Shown here: positions 53,554-62,343 of the stretch, one piece after another
Layout of the letters: each line of letters starts with the position of its first letter
Position numbering within the stretch: position 1 is the first letter of the stretch
Assembly (NCBI GenBank): GCA_963739355.1
Contig: CAVUAD010000005.1
Coordinates: 248,001-312,000 of the forward strand
Length of the DNA stretch: 64,000 nt
Direction of reading: 5' to 3'
DNA from: JAWVFM01 sp963739355
GTDB lineage: Bacteria > Actinomycetota > Thermoleophilia > Solirubrobacterales > 70-9
The notes under the pieces: model-generated
What the model saw: the letters and a program-made list of their open reading frames with translations, nothing else
Databases searched by the model: none
What the model was told of the DNA's origin: nothing
Translations under genes and position numbers: made by a program

Positions 53554-54504
53554 GTGAAGGCCGTTCAAATTGAAGAGTTCGGCGGGCCCGAGAACATGCG
53601 GCTCGTCGAACTGCCCGATCCCGAGCCCGGCGACGGCCAGGCCCTGGTCGACGTGGTGCGCGCCGGAGTCAACTTCGCCGATACCCACGCGATCCGCGAC
53701 GACTACCTGGCCAAGCAGACGCTGCCCCTGATCCCCGGCGGCGAGGTGGCCGGGACGGATTCGGGGGGCCGTCGGGTGGCGGCGCTACTCGCCAGCGGGG
53801 GCTACGCGCAGAAGGTCGCCGTACCCGAGGCCGCCATGGTCCCGATCCCCGACGAGGTCTCGGACGATCAGGCGGCGGCGCTCCTCCTCCAGGGGCTGAC
53901 GGCCCTCAACCTCCTGAAGACCTCGGCACGCCTCGAGCCCGGCGAGTCGGTCGTGGTCGAGGCGGCCGCCGGCGGAACGGGCTCCCTCGCCGTGCAGCTG
54001 GCAAAACGCCTCGGCGCCGGTCGCGTGATCGGCCTTGCCTCGAGCGAGGCGAAGCGGGAGCTCGTCACGCGCCTGGGCGCCGATGCGGCCGTCGACTCGC
54101 GCGCCGACGACCTCGAGGAGGCGATCCTCGAGGCAAACGGCGGCAAGCCCGTCGACGTCGTCCTCGAGATGTCCGGAGGCGCGGCCTTCGACGCCTCGCT
54201 GGCGGCGCTGGCTCCGTTCGGGCGCCTGGTCACGTTCGGCATCGCCTCCGGCGAGCCGAACGAGGTCCGTACCGGCGACTTGATGCGCACGAGCCGAGCA
54301 GTCATCGGCTTCTGGATGGTCCATCTGTTCACCAGGCCCGATCTCCTGCGCTCCGGGATCACGGAGCTCCTCGGGCTCGTCGCGAGCGGCGACCTCGAGG
54401 TCGTGATCGGCGGGGTCTACCCGCTCTCGCAGGCCGCCAAGGCCCACGAGGACCTCCGTGCGCGCACGACCAACGGCAAGCTCCTCCTGGACACAGGTGC
54501 GTGA
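53554..54504 (+). CDS. quinone-oxidoreductase-like MDR-family protein
   Basis: A 316-residue zinc-free medium-chain reductase. It opens VKAVQIEEFGGPENMRLVEL, has GVNFADTHAIRDDYL and the NADPH-binding VVEAAAGGTGSLAVQLAKRLG near residue 130. The start is GTG 53554 (an in-frame GTG 6 nt earlier at 53548 is possible). It begins 14 nt after the GH15 stop. It would reduce quinones or enoyl compounds with NADPH. Confidence 0.87.
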   Translation: MKAVQIEEFGGPENMRLVELPDPEPGDGQALVDVVRAGVNFADTHAIRDDYLAKQTLPLIPGGEVAGTDSGGRRVAALLASGGYAQKVAVPEAAMVPIPDEVSDDQAAALLLQGLTALNLLKTSARLEPGESVVVEAAAGGTGSLAVQLAKRLGAGRVIGLASSEAKRELVTRLGADAAVDSRADDLEEAILEANGGKPVDVVLEMSGGAAFDASLAALAPFGRLVTFGIASGEPNEVRTGDLMRTSRAVIGFWMVHLFTRPDLLRSGITELLGLVASGDLEVVIGGVYPLSQAAKAHEDLRARTTNGKLLLDTGA

Positions 54505-54507
54505 TGA

Positions 54508-54551
54508 GGTGCTTTAGCACCGAAAGCAGCGTGTCAGGCGGCGGAGCCGCC
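54508..54551 (+). promoter_or_regulatory. two hairpins between the oxidoreductase and the helicase start
   Basis: GGTGC-TTTA-GCACC (54508-54521) and GGCGGC-GGA-GCCGCC (54537-54551) fill the 51-nt gap; the second ends 4 nt before the helicase GTG. They may terminate the upstream gene or fold the helicase leader, as DEAD-box genes are often controlled through structured leaders. Inference only. Confidence 0.35.
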
Positions 54552-54555
54552 GCAG

Positions 54556-56064
54556 GTGATCGTGGCTAGCTTCAAGGACCTCGGCCTTCCCGAGAAGCTC
54601 CTCACCACGCTCGACGAGCTCGGCTACGAGGAGCCCACGCCGATCCAGGAGCAGGCGATCCCTGAGCTCATGGCCGGTCACGACGTGATCGGCCAGGCGC
54701 AGACCGGCACCGGGAAGACCGCGGCGTTCGGGCTGCCCCTGCTGTCCTACCTTGACCCTGAGTCGAAGGACACCCAGGCGGTCGTGCTCACGCCAACGCG
54801 TGAGCTCTGCATCCAGGTGACCCAGGCGCTCCGTTCCTACGCCGAGCATCTCGGCATCGAGGTGCTGGCGGTCTTCGGCGGGCAGGCGGTCGCCACGCAG
54901 ACGTCCCGGTTGAGGGGCGGCGCCCAGGTCGTCGTTGCCACGGTGGGACGGATGCTGGACCTCGCAAACCGCGGTTCCCTGCAGCTGACCGCCGCGCGCT
55001 TCGTCGTCCTCGACGAGGCGGACGAGATGCTGGACCTCGGGTTCATCGACGACGTCGAGCGCATCCTCCGGATGTGCCCGGGCGGCCGTCAGACGGCCCT
55101 CTTCTCCGCCACGATCCCGCCGCCGGTCGAGCGGCTCGCCGACCGCTACATGTACGACCCGGTGACGATCAGGGTCACGCCGCAGCAGCTGACCGTCGAC
55201 AAGATCGAGCAGGCCTTCGTCGAGGTTCCCGCCAAGGAGAAGCCCGACCGGCTCGTCGAAGTGCTGCGGGCCGAGGACCCTGAGCAGGCGATCATCTTCT
55301 GCCGCACGAAGCTCGGCACCGCCCGGCTCGACGAGAACCTGCGCCGCCGCGGCCTCAAGGTCAAGGCGCTGCACGGCGATCTCAGCCAGGGCCAGCGCGA
55401 CGGCGTGATGCTGGCCTTCAAGAACCACAACCTGCCGCTCCTCGTCGCGACCGACGTGGCCGCTCGCGGGCTCGACATCGAGCACGTCACCCACGTGATC
55501 AACTTCGACGTCCCGAACGTGACCGAGATCTACGTGCACCGCATCGGCCGGACGGGCCGGGTCGGGCGGACGGGCCGCGCGATCACCTTCGTGACGCCCG
55601 CCCAGCGCGAGGACATCGACCGGATCGAGCGCGAGGCGAGGACCGCGATCGACGAGTGGGAGCCGCCCGAGGAGCGCATCGAGCATGCGCCTCGACCCCG
55701 CCGGCGCGAGCACGCGTCGAAGAGCCGCCGGCGCGAGCGCGTCACGGAGGCCGAAGTCGCGGAAGACGGCGACGGGGCCAGGCCGGAGCGCCCGGAGCCG
55801 AAGGCGGAGCCGCCGCCGGTCACCGAGGGGCAGGTCAAGCTCTTCCTCAACCGCGGCAACCGCAGCGGGATCTCCGACGAGGACGTGCGCTGGGCGCTCA
55901 CCGAGGGAGCGGTGATCCCGGCCGAGGCGATCGGCGACGTACGCGTCCTCGAGCGCTTCTCGTTCGTGGACCTCGACTCCGAGCATGCCGAACAGGCACT
56001 GGAGCGCCTCGACGGGACAAAGCTTGGCGGCAAGCAGATCCGCGTCGAGTACGCGAAGGGCTAG
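54556..56064 (+). CDS. DEAD-box RNA helicase with DbpA-type RNA-binding domain
   Basis: A 502-residue ATP-dependent RNA helicase. It has the Q motif (EEPTPIQEQAIP), Walker A AQTGTGKT near residue 50, DEAD (VVLDEADEML) near residue 152, SAT (LFSATIPP) and motif VI (YVHRIGRTGRVGRTGRA). A basic/acidic linker leads to the C-terminal DbpA/CsdA RNA-binding module (VKLFLNRGNRSGISDEDVRW ... KQIRVEYAKG). It would help ribosome assembly or RNA decay, often in the cold. GTG start at 54556; a second in-frame GTG is at 54562. Its stop TAG lies in a CTAG shared with the convergent membrane gene. Confidence 0.94.
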   Translation: MIVASFKDLGLPEKLLTTLDELGYEEPTPIQEQAIPELMAGHDVIGQAQTGTGKTAAFGLPLLSYLDPESKDTQAVVLTPTRELCIQVTQALRSYAEHLGIEVLAVFGGQAVATQTSRLRGGAQVVVATVGRMLDLANRGSLQLTAARFVVLDEADEMLDLGFIDDVERILRMCPGGRQTALFSATIPPPVERLADRYMYDPVTIRVTPQQLTVDKIEQAFVEVPAKEKPDRLVEVLRAEDPEQAIIFCRTKLGTARLDENLRRRGLKVKALHGDLSQGQRDGVMLAFKNHNLPLLVATDVAARGLDIEHVTHVINFDVPNVTEIYVHRIGRTGRVGRTGRAITFVTPAQREDIDRIEREARTAIDEWEPPEERIEHAPRPRRREHASKSRRRERVTEAEVAEDGDGARPERPEPKAEPPPVTEGQVKLFLNRGNRSGISDEDVRWALTEGAVIPAEAIGDVRVLERFSFVDLDSEHAEQALERLDGTKLGGKQIRVEYAKG

Positions 56065-57044
56065 CCGCTCGCATTCTCCGTCTGGGCGGACTCGCCCTCG
56101 CGGATCAGGCCACGCAGGTCCGTGATGCGGAAGACGAGGATCAGGGCCGCGAACGCCACGGCGACCGACCACGCGGTGACGGCGATCTGCTGGCCGACCG
56201 AGTAGGAGAGAACCGCCGTGCGCGATGCGCCGTGAAGCGTCGCGACGAGCAGCGCCTGCTGTGAGCCCACCCCTCCCGGGGTGAACGGAAGGGCCCCGCT
56301 GATCGCCTGGACGCTCATCACGAGCAGGACGTTCTGGAACGAGCCGCCGATGTGGAAGGCATCCAGGAACAGCCAGAAGGAGGCGAAGCGCAGGGTCCAG
56401 CCCAGCATCTGCCAGGCGAGGACCTTGCGCGCGTACCGGGGCGGGTCGGTGAAGATCACGAGCCCCTGCTTGACCCGGGCCCAGAACGCCTCGGCTCGCC
56501 GCGCGAGCACGGCGAAGCCGACGACCGTTGCGATGCCGATCACAGTCACCGCCAGAGCCAGCAGCTGCGGATGGCCGGCCCAGAAGGCGATGTCGAAGGC
56601 GGGGAGGTGAGGGAGGCGCGGGGGCTCCGGCAGCAGGCCCTGGGTGATCGCGTAGAGCAGGACGAGGATCCCGATCCCCGAGTCGAACGGCGCCAGGACC
56701 GTGAAGGACGAGATGATCGAGGGGAAGTTCGACTCCGGGATGCTGCGCTTCGCGAGGACGATCTTCACCGCGTCGCCGCCGCGCGCCGGCAGCACGCCGT
56801 TGAGGCCGGCGCCGATCAGAAACGAGGCGACGATCCGGCTCTCGGAGATCTTCTTGCCCTCGTAGGCCGCGCGGATCGCGTTCGCCCAGGCGTGCCCGCG
56901 CATGATCTGCATGAGGAGCGACAGCAGGAGGCCTACGACCAGGTATCCCCAGCCGATGTCGGAGAGCGTGGAGAAGAAGGTGGAGACCGCGTCGCCGAAG
57001 CGGTTGATGCTGCCGCCGAGATCTCCGAGTGGGACCGGCGCCAT
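56061..57044 (-). CDS. LPG-synthase-type transmembrane flippase-like protein (YbhN/UPF0104)
   Basis: A 327-residue membrane protein with about eight helices. NGVLPARGGDAVKIVLAKR and ALPFTPGGVGSQQALLV are the paired motifs of the lysylphosphatidylglycerol-synthase TM (UPF0104) family, often linked to lipid or polyprenyl transfer. TAGCTT lies 7 nt before the ATG (leaderless). The divergent membrane gene starts only 24 nt away. Its stop overlaps the helicase stop in CTAG. Confidence 0.85.
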   Translation of the reverse strand: MAPVPLGDLGGSINRFGDAVSTFFSTLSDIGWGYLVVGLLLSLLMQIMRGHAWANAIRAAYEGKKISESRIVASFLIGAGLNGVLPARGGDAVKIVLAKRSIPESNFPSIISSFTVLAPFDSGIGILVLLYAITQGLLPEPPRLPHLPAFDIAFWAGHPQLLALAVTVIGIATVVGFAVLARRAEAFWARVKQGLVIFTDPPRYARKVLAWQMLGWTLRFASFWLFLDAFHIGGSFQNVLLVMSVQAISGALPFTPGGVGSQQALLVATLHGASRTAVLSYSVGQQIAVTAWSVAVAFAALILVFRITDLRGLIREGESAQTENASG

Positions 57045-57068
57045 GGCTCATAAGCTAGTGCGCCGCCG

Positions 57069-58625
57069 ATGCTTGCCGCCGCGGTCCTCTCTCTCGCCTA
57101 CCTGATCTGGGCCCCTCCGACGGCCGACCTGGCCGCGCAGACTTTTCGTGCCGACCTGTTCGCGCAGCACGGCTTCCTGGTCTGGAACGACTTCTGGTAC
57201 TCGGGGCACTACCTGCCCGGCTACAGCGTCCTCTATCCACCCCTCGGGGCGCTGATCGACCCGCGCGTCCTCGGCGCGCTCGCCGCGGTTGCCGCCGCGG
57301 GGTGCTTCGGCGCGATGGCGCGCCATCGCTACGGGGACCGGGCGCGGCTCGCGACCCAGTGGTTCGGGGCCGCGACGGTCACCAACCTCCTGACCGGCCG
57401 GATCACGTTTGCCCTGGGGCTCGCGGTCGGGCTGGGGGCGCTCCTCGCGCTGCAGCGGCGGCGCTCCGCCCTGGCGCCGGGGCTCGGCGCGCTGACGGCG
57501 CTGGCGAGCCCGGTTGCGGCGCTCTTCGTGGCGATGGCGACCGCGGCCGTGGCGCGGGGCGACTGGAAGCGACCGGCGATCATCGTCGGCGCAACCTCGC
57601 TCGCCACGGCCCTCGCGATGTCGCTGGCGTTTCCCACCGACGGCTGGTTCCCGTTTGCCACCACCGCGTTCCTCCCGGTGCCGCTCTTCGCGATCGCGGT
57701 CTTCTACCTCGCGCCGCGTGACGAGGATTGGCTGCGCCGAGGGACGGCCATCTACCTGGGCGCGTGCATCGTCTTCGCCGTCATCCACACGCCCGTCGGT
57801 GCGAACGTGGCCCGGCTCGGCGCGCTCTGCGCGGGGCCGGTGCTCGCGCTGGTGCTGATCCCGCGGCGAACGCTCCTCATGGCCGTCCTGGCGGTGCCGC
57901 TGCTCTACTGGCAGTGGGTCGCTCCGTTTCGCGACGTCTCGGACGCGGCGGGCGATCCCTCGGTCCACGCCTCCTACTACACGCCCCTGATTGCCGAGCT
58001 CGACCAGCTGACCGGCGGCAGGCCCGCGCGGGTCGAGGTTCCGCCAACGCGCGACCGGGGGGAGAGCGCGCTGCTCGCGCCGAGCTACCCGCTCGCCCGC
58101 GGCTGGCTTCGCCAGCTCGAGTCCGACGACTTCGACCTGTTCACCGGCGGCAACCTCACCCCCGCGGCCTACCGGCGCTGGCTGGACGATCATGCCGTCG
58201 CCTACGTGGCGCTGCCCAACGTCAACTTCGACTACCTGGCCAAGGACGAGGTGGCCCTGATCCGCACCGGCGTGCCCTACCTGCGGCCGGTCTGGGCGAA
58301 TCCGGACTGGACCCTGTTCCGGGTCGCGCGCGCCCAACCGATCGTCGGCGCGGAGGCGACCGATGTCCCGCGGAGCACCGCGACGCTCACGCACCTCGGG
58401 CCCAGCGACTTCACGGTGGACCTGGCGGAGCCGGGGACCTACCTCGTCCGGATCCACTACACGCCGTACTGGCAGGTGACGTCGGGCGCCGCGTGCGTCG
58501 AGCGGGCCGATCCGGCGCTCGGCGACTGGACCCAGCTCGTCGCCCGAAGGGCCGGCGAGGTGACCGTCAACGCCCGGTTCAGCCTCGACGGCCTCCTGCG
58601 TAACGGTGAGACGTGCTCGGGGTAG
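57069..58625 (+). CDS. polytopic membrane protein, GT-C glycosyltransferase-like
   Basis: 518 residues: about ten hydrophobic segments (residues 1-290) then a C-terminal extracytoplasmic domain of about 220 residues (AYRRWLDDHAVAYVALPN, ADPALGDWTQLVARRAGE). The first loop, after helix 1, contains FLVWNDFWYSGHYLPGYSVLYPP with Asp and aromatic residues as in GT-C enzymes that use polyprenyl-phosphate sugars. The neighbouring flippase-like protein, divergent by 24 nt, fits a cell-envelope sugar or lipid role. Catalytic activity is not proven. Confidence 0.7.
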   Translation: MLAAAVLSLAYLIWAPPTADLAAQTFRADLFAQHGFLVWNDFWYSGHYLPGYSVLYPPLGALIDPRVLGALAAVAAAGCFGAMARHRYGDRARLATQWFGAATVTNLLTGRITFALGLAVGLGALLALQRRRSALAPGLGALTALASPVAALFVAMATAAVARGDWKRPAIIVGATSLATALAMSLAFPTDGWFPFATTAFLPVPLFAIAVFYLAPRDEDWLRRGTAIYLGACIVFAVIHTPVGANVARLGALCAGPVLALVLIPRRTLLMAVLAVPLLYWQWVAPFRDVSDAAGDPSVHASYYTPLIAELDQLTGGRPARVEVPPTRDRGESALLAPSYPLARGWLRQLESDDFDLFTGGNLTPAAYRRWLDDHAVAYVALPNVNFDYLAKDEVALIRTGVPYLRPVWANPDWTLFRVARAQPIVGAEATDVPRSTATLTHLGPSDFTVDLAEPGTYLVRIHYTPYWQVTSGAACVERADPALGDWTQLVARRAGEVTVNARFSLDGLLRNGETCSG

Positions 58626-59455
58626 CCCTCGCCCTGGGCTCGAGCGTGGCGTGGGGCGTCTCCGACTTCCTCGGCGGCCTGCAGACGCGGCGCGCATCGG
58701 CGCTCGGCGTGCTGCTGGTCACCCAGCCGGTGGGCCTCGCGCTGGCGCTGGGCGTCGCCCTCCTCGCCGGCGGCGACGCGCTGTCCACGCGCGAGGCCGC
58801 CTACGCGGTGGGCGCCGGCGCGGTCGGCGTGATCGCCCTTGGTGCCTTCTACCGGGCGATGGCGCTCGGCTCCGTCTCGGTGGTGGCCACCGTCGGCGCG
58901 CTCGGGATCGCCGTTCCGGTGGCGGCCGGGATCGCCGGCGGCGACTCGCCGTCCGCGCTCGCGGCCGTGGGTGCGGTGCTGGCGTTCTCCGGGGCGCTGG
59001 TGGTGGCGAGGGAGCCGGATCCCGAGTGGCGCTCCGCGAACGCGGCGTCGGTGGGCCTGGCGGCTCTGGCGGGCGTCGGCTTCGGCGTCTTCTTCTGGGG
59101 CCTCGACCTCTCGGCGCCACCGAACCCCGCGTGGACGGTGGTGGGGGCACGCGTGGGCGGCGTCGGCACGCTGCTCATCGCGGCCGCCTTCGTCCGGCCA
59201 GAGCTTCCGCTCGATCGCTCGCGCCTTCCCGCCCTCACGGCGATCGCGCTGTGCGACATCGTTGCCAACTCGCTCTTCGCGCTCGCCACCGGCCGCGGGC
59301 TCCTCTCCCTCGTGTCGGTCGCCGGCTCGATGTACTCGGCGGTGACAGTCCTGCTCGCGCGCGTGGTCCTGGGCGAGCGCTTCGACCGCGTGCGCCAGGC
59401 GGGGTTCGTGATCGCGCTGGTGGGAGTCGCCGCGCTGGCCGGCGGATCGGCCTAG
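58613..59455 (+). CDS. EamA/DMT-superfamily transporter
   Basis: A 280-residue protein with ten membrane helices in two EamA repeats (start LGSSVAWGVSDFLGGLQTRR; end SMYSAVTVLLARVVLGERF...QAGFVIALVGVAAL). It would export or import small metabolites. The GTG start overlaps the upstream gene by 13 nt. The stop codon TAG (59453-59455) is part of the CTAG in which the IS element is inserted. Confidence 0.87.
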   Translation: MLGVALALGSSVAWGVSDFLGGLQTRRASALGVLLVTQPVGLALALGVALLAGGDALSTREAAYAVGAGAVGVIALGAFYRAMALGSVSVVATVGALGIAVPVAAGIAGGDSPSALAAVGAVLAFSGALVVAREPDPEWRSANAASVGLAALAGVGFGVFFWGLDLSAPPNPAWTVVGARVGGVGTLLIAAAFVRPELPLDRSRLPALTAIALCDIVANSLFALATGRGLLSLVSVAGSMYSAVTVLLARVVLGERFDRVRQAGFVIALVGVAALAGGSA

Positions 59456-59456
59456 C
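59451..59456. repeat. left target-site copy CCTAGC
   Basis: NCTAGN site at the left border of the IS element; CTAG (59452-59455) is repeated at the right border (60517-60520). IS481-family elements are known to prefer NCTAGN targets. Confidence 0.75.
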
Positions 59457-59478
59457 TGTAATCCCTGAGCCCGTTGTT
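59457..59478 (+). repeat. IS left inverted repeat
   Basis: 22-bp end, 18 of 22 identical to the reverse complement of 60494-60515; mismatches at positions 6, 7, 10 and 15. Confidence 0.8.
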
Positions 59479-59542
59479 TCATCCGGGCCCCCTTGAAGGC
59501 TGGTGGTGCCTAAGCCACTAAGCCTCAAGGAGGTAGCCCCGG

Positions 59543-60520
59543 ATGAAGCTCCACGCTAACGCTGCGCTCAGCCTGAACAAGCGCAGGCTCCTGGTCCATC
59601 GAGTCGTTGAGGAGGGCCTCTCGCTCGTTGAGGCGGCGAGAGCCGCCGAGACGAGCGAGCCGACCGCTCGCAAGTGGGTGACCCGCTAGCGCGCCGAAGG
59701 CGAGGCCGGCCTCTACGACCGTCCCTCGGCCGCTCACCACGTCCACAACCGCACCGACGAGCAGCGAATCTCGGTGATCTGCGCCCTGCGGCGCCTGCGG
59801 ATGAGCGGTGCTGAGATCGCCGAGGTCCTGGGGATGGCCGAGACCACAGTCTCGGGCATCCTCACGCGCTCAGGCTTGGGTCGGCTCGGCCGCCTCGGCC
59901 TCGAGCCCGCGGTTCGCTACGAGCGACAGCTCCCGGGCGAGCTCATCCACATCGACGTCAAGAAGCTCGGCCGCATCGAACGCGGCGCCGGTCATCGCGT
60001 CACCGGGCGACAGCACTACAAGCGCACCCGCACCGACGCCGAGGGTCGCCGGCGCCAGACGATCGGCTGGGAGTTCGTCCACGTCTGCGTCGACGATGCC
60101 ACCCGCTTCGCCTACGTCGAGGTCCTCTCAGATGAGAAGGCGACGACGGCCGTTGGCTTCCTGCGTCGCTGCCTGGCCCACTACCGCCGCCACGGGGTCA
60201 CGGTCGAGGCGGTGATGACTGACAACGGCTCCGCCTACCGCTCCGCGGTCCATGCGATCGCCTGCCGGGCGCTGGGCCTCAAGCACCTCAGAACCCGGCC
60301 CTACCGGCCGCAGACCAACGGCAAGGCCGAGCGCTTCATCCGCACGATGCTCGGCGGCTGGGCCTACGGAGCGATCTATCGCAACAGCGCTGAGCGCACC
60401 GCCGCTCTCGAGGGCTGGCTATGGCGCTACAACTTCAAGCGCAACCACGGCGCCCTCGGTCGAAGACCGCCGGCAGCTCGGCTCGCCGAGCTGAACAACG
60501 CGCTCGGGTCTTACAACTAG
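59543..60520 (+). pseudogene. IS481-family transposase with in-frame amber codon
   Basis: From ATG 59543 (AAGGAGG upstream) a 325-codon frame encodes an N-terminal helix-turn-helix (LSLVEAARAAETSEPTARKW), a linker and a DDE integrase core: Asp in LIHIDVKKLG, Asp in MTDNGSAYRS, Glu in NGKAERFIRTM. Codon 49 is TAG (59687-59689), between WVTR and RAEGEAGLYDR, where relatives commonly have an aromatic residue. One base change would explain it. The rest could only be read from an internal start (GTG 59774) or by suppression. The terminal stop TAG (60518-60520) is contributed by the target CTAG. Confidence 0.88.
60494..60515 (-). repeat. IS right inverted repeat
   Basis: Partner of 59457-59478. 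It lies inside the coding sequence of the last transposase residues (LNNALGSY). Confidence 0.8.
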
Positions 60521-60653
60521 GTCACCTGCGCTCCGTCGCCGGGAGACCGGCCAGCCAATCGGCTGCCGGCCAGGAGCTCCGCAGTGACCACGTCTCGACC
60601 GTTGAGACCCCAGCTCGCGAGTCTGAGGAGACGAGGTGTCCACTCAAATCAAC

Positions 60654-60700
60654 CTGAGTGCTCAGTGTTGCTTGACAAGAGTTCTCCAGCGCTGTAGGTT
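60654..60700 (+). promoter_or_regulatory. operator-like palindrome and promoter for the exported gene at 60740
   Basis: CTGAG-TG-CTCAG (60654-60665) lies 6 nt before TTGACA (60672-60677), followed by 17 nt and TAGGTT (60695-60700). This is the best consensus promoter in the window. Start of transcription would be near 60707, giving a 33-nt leader. Confidence 0.65.
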
Positions 60701-60739
60701 CGCCCGAACCCCCCGCCTCGAAGCCAGTCAGGAAGACAG

Positions 60740-61672
60740 ATGCACGCAGGACTCACGCTTCGCCGACTCTCACTCACTGCAGTCGTCACCGCCGCAGTGC
60801 TTCTCACTCCAGCCATGGCTAGCGCCGACCCGCCCTCGTCGGTTCGAGCCTTTTACTTGACCGCCTCAACCAACAGCGGTCTGCAAAGCGCTGCCGACAG
60901 CGACGCGTGCTACTTCGCCAACCACCAGGGCCCGAACGTACGCCTGATGCTTCTTGATTTCGGCAGCGCCTACAAATCGTCAGGGGACTACGGAGTCCTC
61001 AACTTCTCCGGGCACTTCTTCATAAACTCAGACGTCCTCCATGCTCTCAAGGCCGCCGCGGACGCGTATCACCGCTGCAAGAGTTCCGGGAGCGAAGCAA
61101 TCATCGCCTACGGCAACAACAGTTCCGCGATGCAGGGGATGATCGCGTCAGAGATTCATGACTCAGGGCAGAAGCAGATGTACCACGCGACGCTGCTTCG
61201 AAACTACGAGAACAACCAAAACTACGGTGCGGAAGGAGCGGCCGCGGGGGCCGACGCGGAAGTTGGCTGGGATGGAGATACCCGCACTCGCGCGCTGATT
61301 GAGGGCGCAACCGATCAGGGTGGCCTTCTTGACTACGACTATGGGGATGCCCAGGGCTGCCCGTCGACGGGACACTCCGGCAGCTGCAGCAACGGCTGGA
61401 ACGTAGGAGACGTCGCCTACATCTCTTTCCACGGAGTTGCGGTTCCAGCACCGGAGATCTACTACAACTCGGCCAGCGACCCGATCAACGCCGATCAGTG
61501 GACAGTTGTCCGCCGAAACTGGGACAACAACCACGCACCCGGGTCCGACTACGTCTTCTTCGCCGTGACCTCTGAGGCGGGAGCGGGCCTCAGCCCAGGC
61601 GACGCATGGCAAGCCATCAACTTCTCTAACCCGCACGTTCAGCGCGAGCTGATTTGCTTTGGTTGCGGCTGA
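60740..61672 (+). CDS. exported protein of unknown function
   Basis: A 310-residue protein with a signal peptide (LSLTAVVTAAVLLTPAMASA). The mature sequence has RAFYLTASTNSGLQSAADSD, LMLLDFGSAYKSSGDYGV, EAIIAYGNNSSAM and Asp/Trp-rich segments (WDGDTRTRALIEGATDQGG) with a Cys-rich middle (GCPSTGHSGSCSNGW) and C-terminal CFGCG. Alternating strands and helices suggest a TIM-barrel or Rossmann-like fold, but no family was recognised. It begins an accessory block with lower third-position GC than the left part of the window. Confidence 0.75.
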   Translation: MHAGLTLRRLSLTAVVTAAVLLTPAMASADPPSSVRAFYLTASTNSGLQSAADSDACYFANHQGPNVRLMLLDFGSAYKSSGDYGVLNFSGHFFINSDVLHALKAAADAYHRCKSSGSEAIIAYGNNSSAMQGMIASEIHDSGQKQMYHATLLRNYENNQNYGAEGAAAGADAEVGWDGDTRTRALIEGATDQGGLLDYDYGDAQGCPSTGHSGSCSNGWNVGDVAYISFHGVAVPAPEIYYNSASDPINADQWTVVRRNWDNNHAPGSDYVFFAVTSEAGAGLSPGDAWQAINFSNPHVQRELICFGCG

Positions 61673-61692
61673 GGATGAAACGGAGGAACGCG

Positions 61693-62331
61693 ATGCCCTC
61701 GAGTCAGAACGTCCGCAGGTCGCGACGCAAGATCGTCGTGCTGAGCCTGGCACTTGTTGGCGCGGCTGGGGTTTCTGCGGTGGGCTTCGCTGCCGCTCAG
61801 TCCGACGACAACGGTACCTACGTGCCGGGGTTCGGCGTCACGCTGCCTTCGGACAAGGCCAAGGCCGCGGAGGCAACTCTTCCGTCGGGAGAACCCGAAG
61901 GTACGCAGACGACCGCGCCCCCGAGCGGGGAACCGGACCGGATTGAAGCCAACGTCTCCTCGGCTAAGGGACAGGCGATACCATTCTCGCCCGAGGTGAT
62001 GACTCCGACAAACTTCTGGCTTGTCAGCGACGGCAAGACCCTGGTGTCGGTCTATGCGGGCTCAGCCGGGGACGATTCGACAGACGGGCGTCTGGCGATC
62101 ATGACGCAGAGCTTCACCGAAAATGGCGGCCAGGACATCGAGTTCGTCGACGTTCCCGGCGCCGGCGCGCTAACGATCACCGGGGCCCCCACCAGCGGCT
62201 CGGATGAGTCGTCCGATCAGACCGCCGATCTCGAGTTCAGCGATAGCCATGGCGGCGGGGGGACTCTGCATCTCTCGAATGACAAGGTAACTGGCGAGCA
62301 AGCTAAGCCCGCTACTTCGTCGCCGCGGTAA
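61693..62331 (+). CDS. exported or membrane-anchored protein of unknown function
   Basis: 212 residues from ATG 61693, chosen because CGGAGGA lies 6 nt upstream (an in-frame ATG at 61675 is less likely). A basic N-terminus and one hydrophobic segment (KIVVLSLALVGAAGVSAVGFAAA) are followed by a Pro/Ser/Thr-rich linker and a small domain rich in Gly, Asp and Ser. It starts 20 nt after the previous gene, so the two are probably co-transcribed. No family recognised. Confidence 0.65.
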   Translation: MPSSQNVRRSRRKIVVLSLALVGAAGVSAVGFAAAQSDDNGTYVPGFGVTLPSDKAKAAEATLPSGEPEGTQTTAPPSGEPDRIEANVSSAKGQAIPFSPEVMTPTNFWLVSDGKTLVSVYAGSAGDDSTDGRLAIMTQSFTENGGQDIEFVDVPGAGALTITGAPTSGSDESSDQTADLEFSDSHGGGGTLHLSNDKVTGEQAKPATSSPR

Positions 62332-62343
62332 TCTCGCCTTCCA

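Larger units (their letters stand above)
59457..60515 (+). mobile_element. IS481-family insertion sequence, 1059 bp
   Basis: The borders are set by imperfect terminal inverted repeats of 22 bp (59457-59478 and 60494-60515, 18 of 22 positions identical), both starting TGTAA and ending CGTTGTT. NCTAGN copies flank them (59451-59456, 60516-60521). One transposase frame fills it from 59543 and is interrupted at codon 49. The element lies in the stop codon of the EamA gene without destroying it. Confidence 0.85.

Noticed and set aside
60517..60677. Right border of the IS at the TTGACA/TGTCAAG near 60671-60677, which partly resembles the left end.
   Set aside because: The match needs several gaps, whereas 60494-60515 aligns without gaps at 18 of 22 positions and is followed directly by a CTAG copy. 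The later site is better explained as a promoter.
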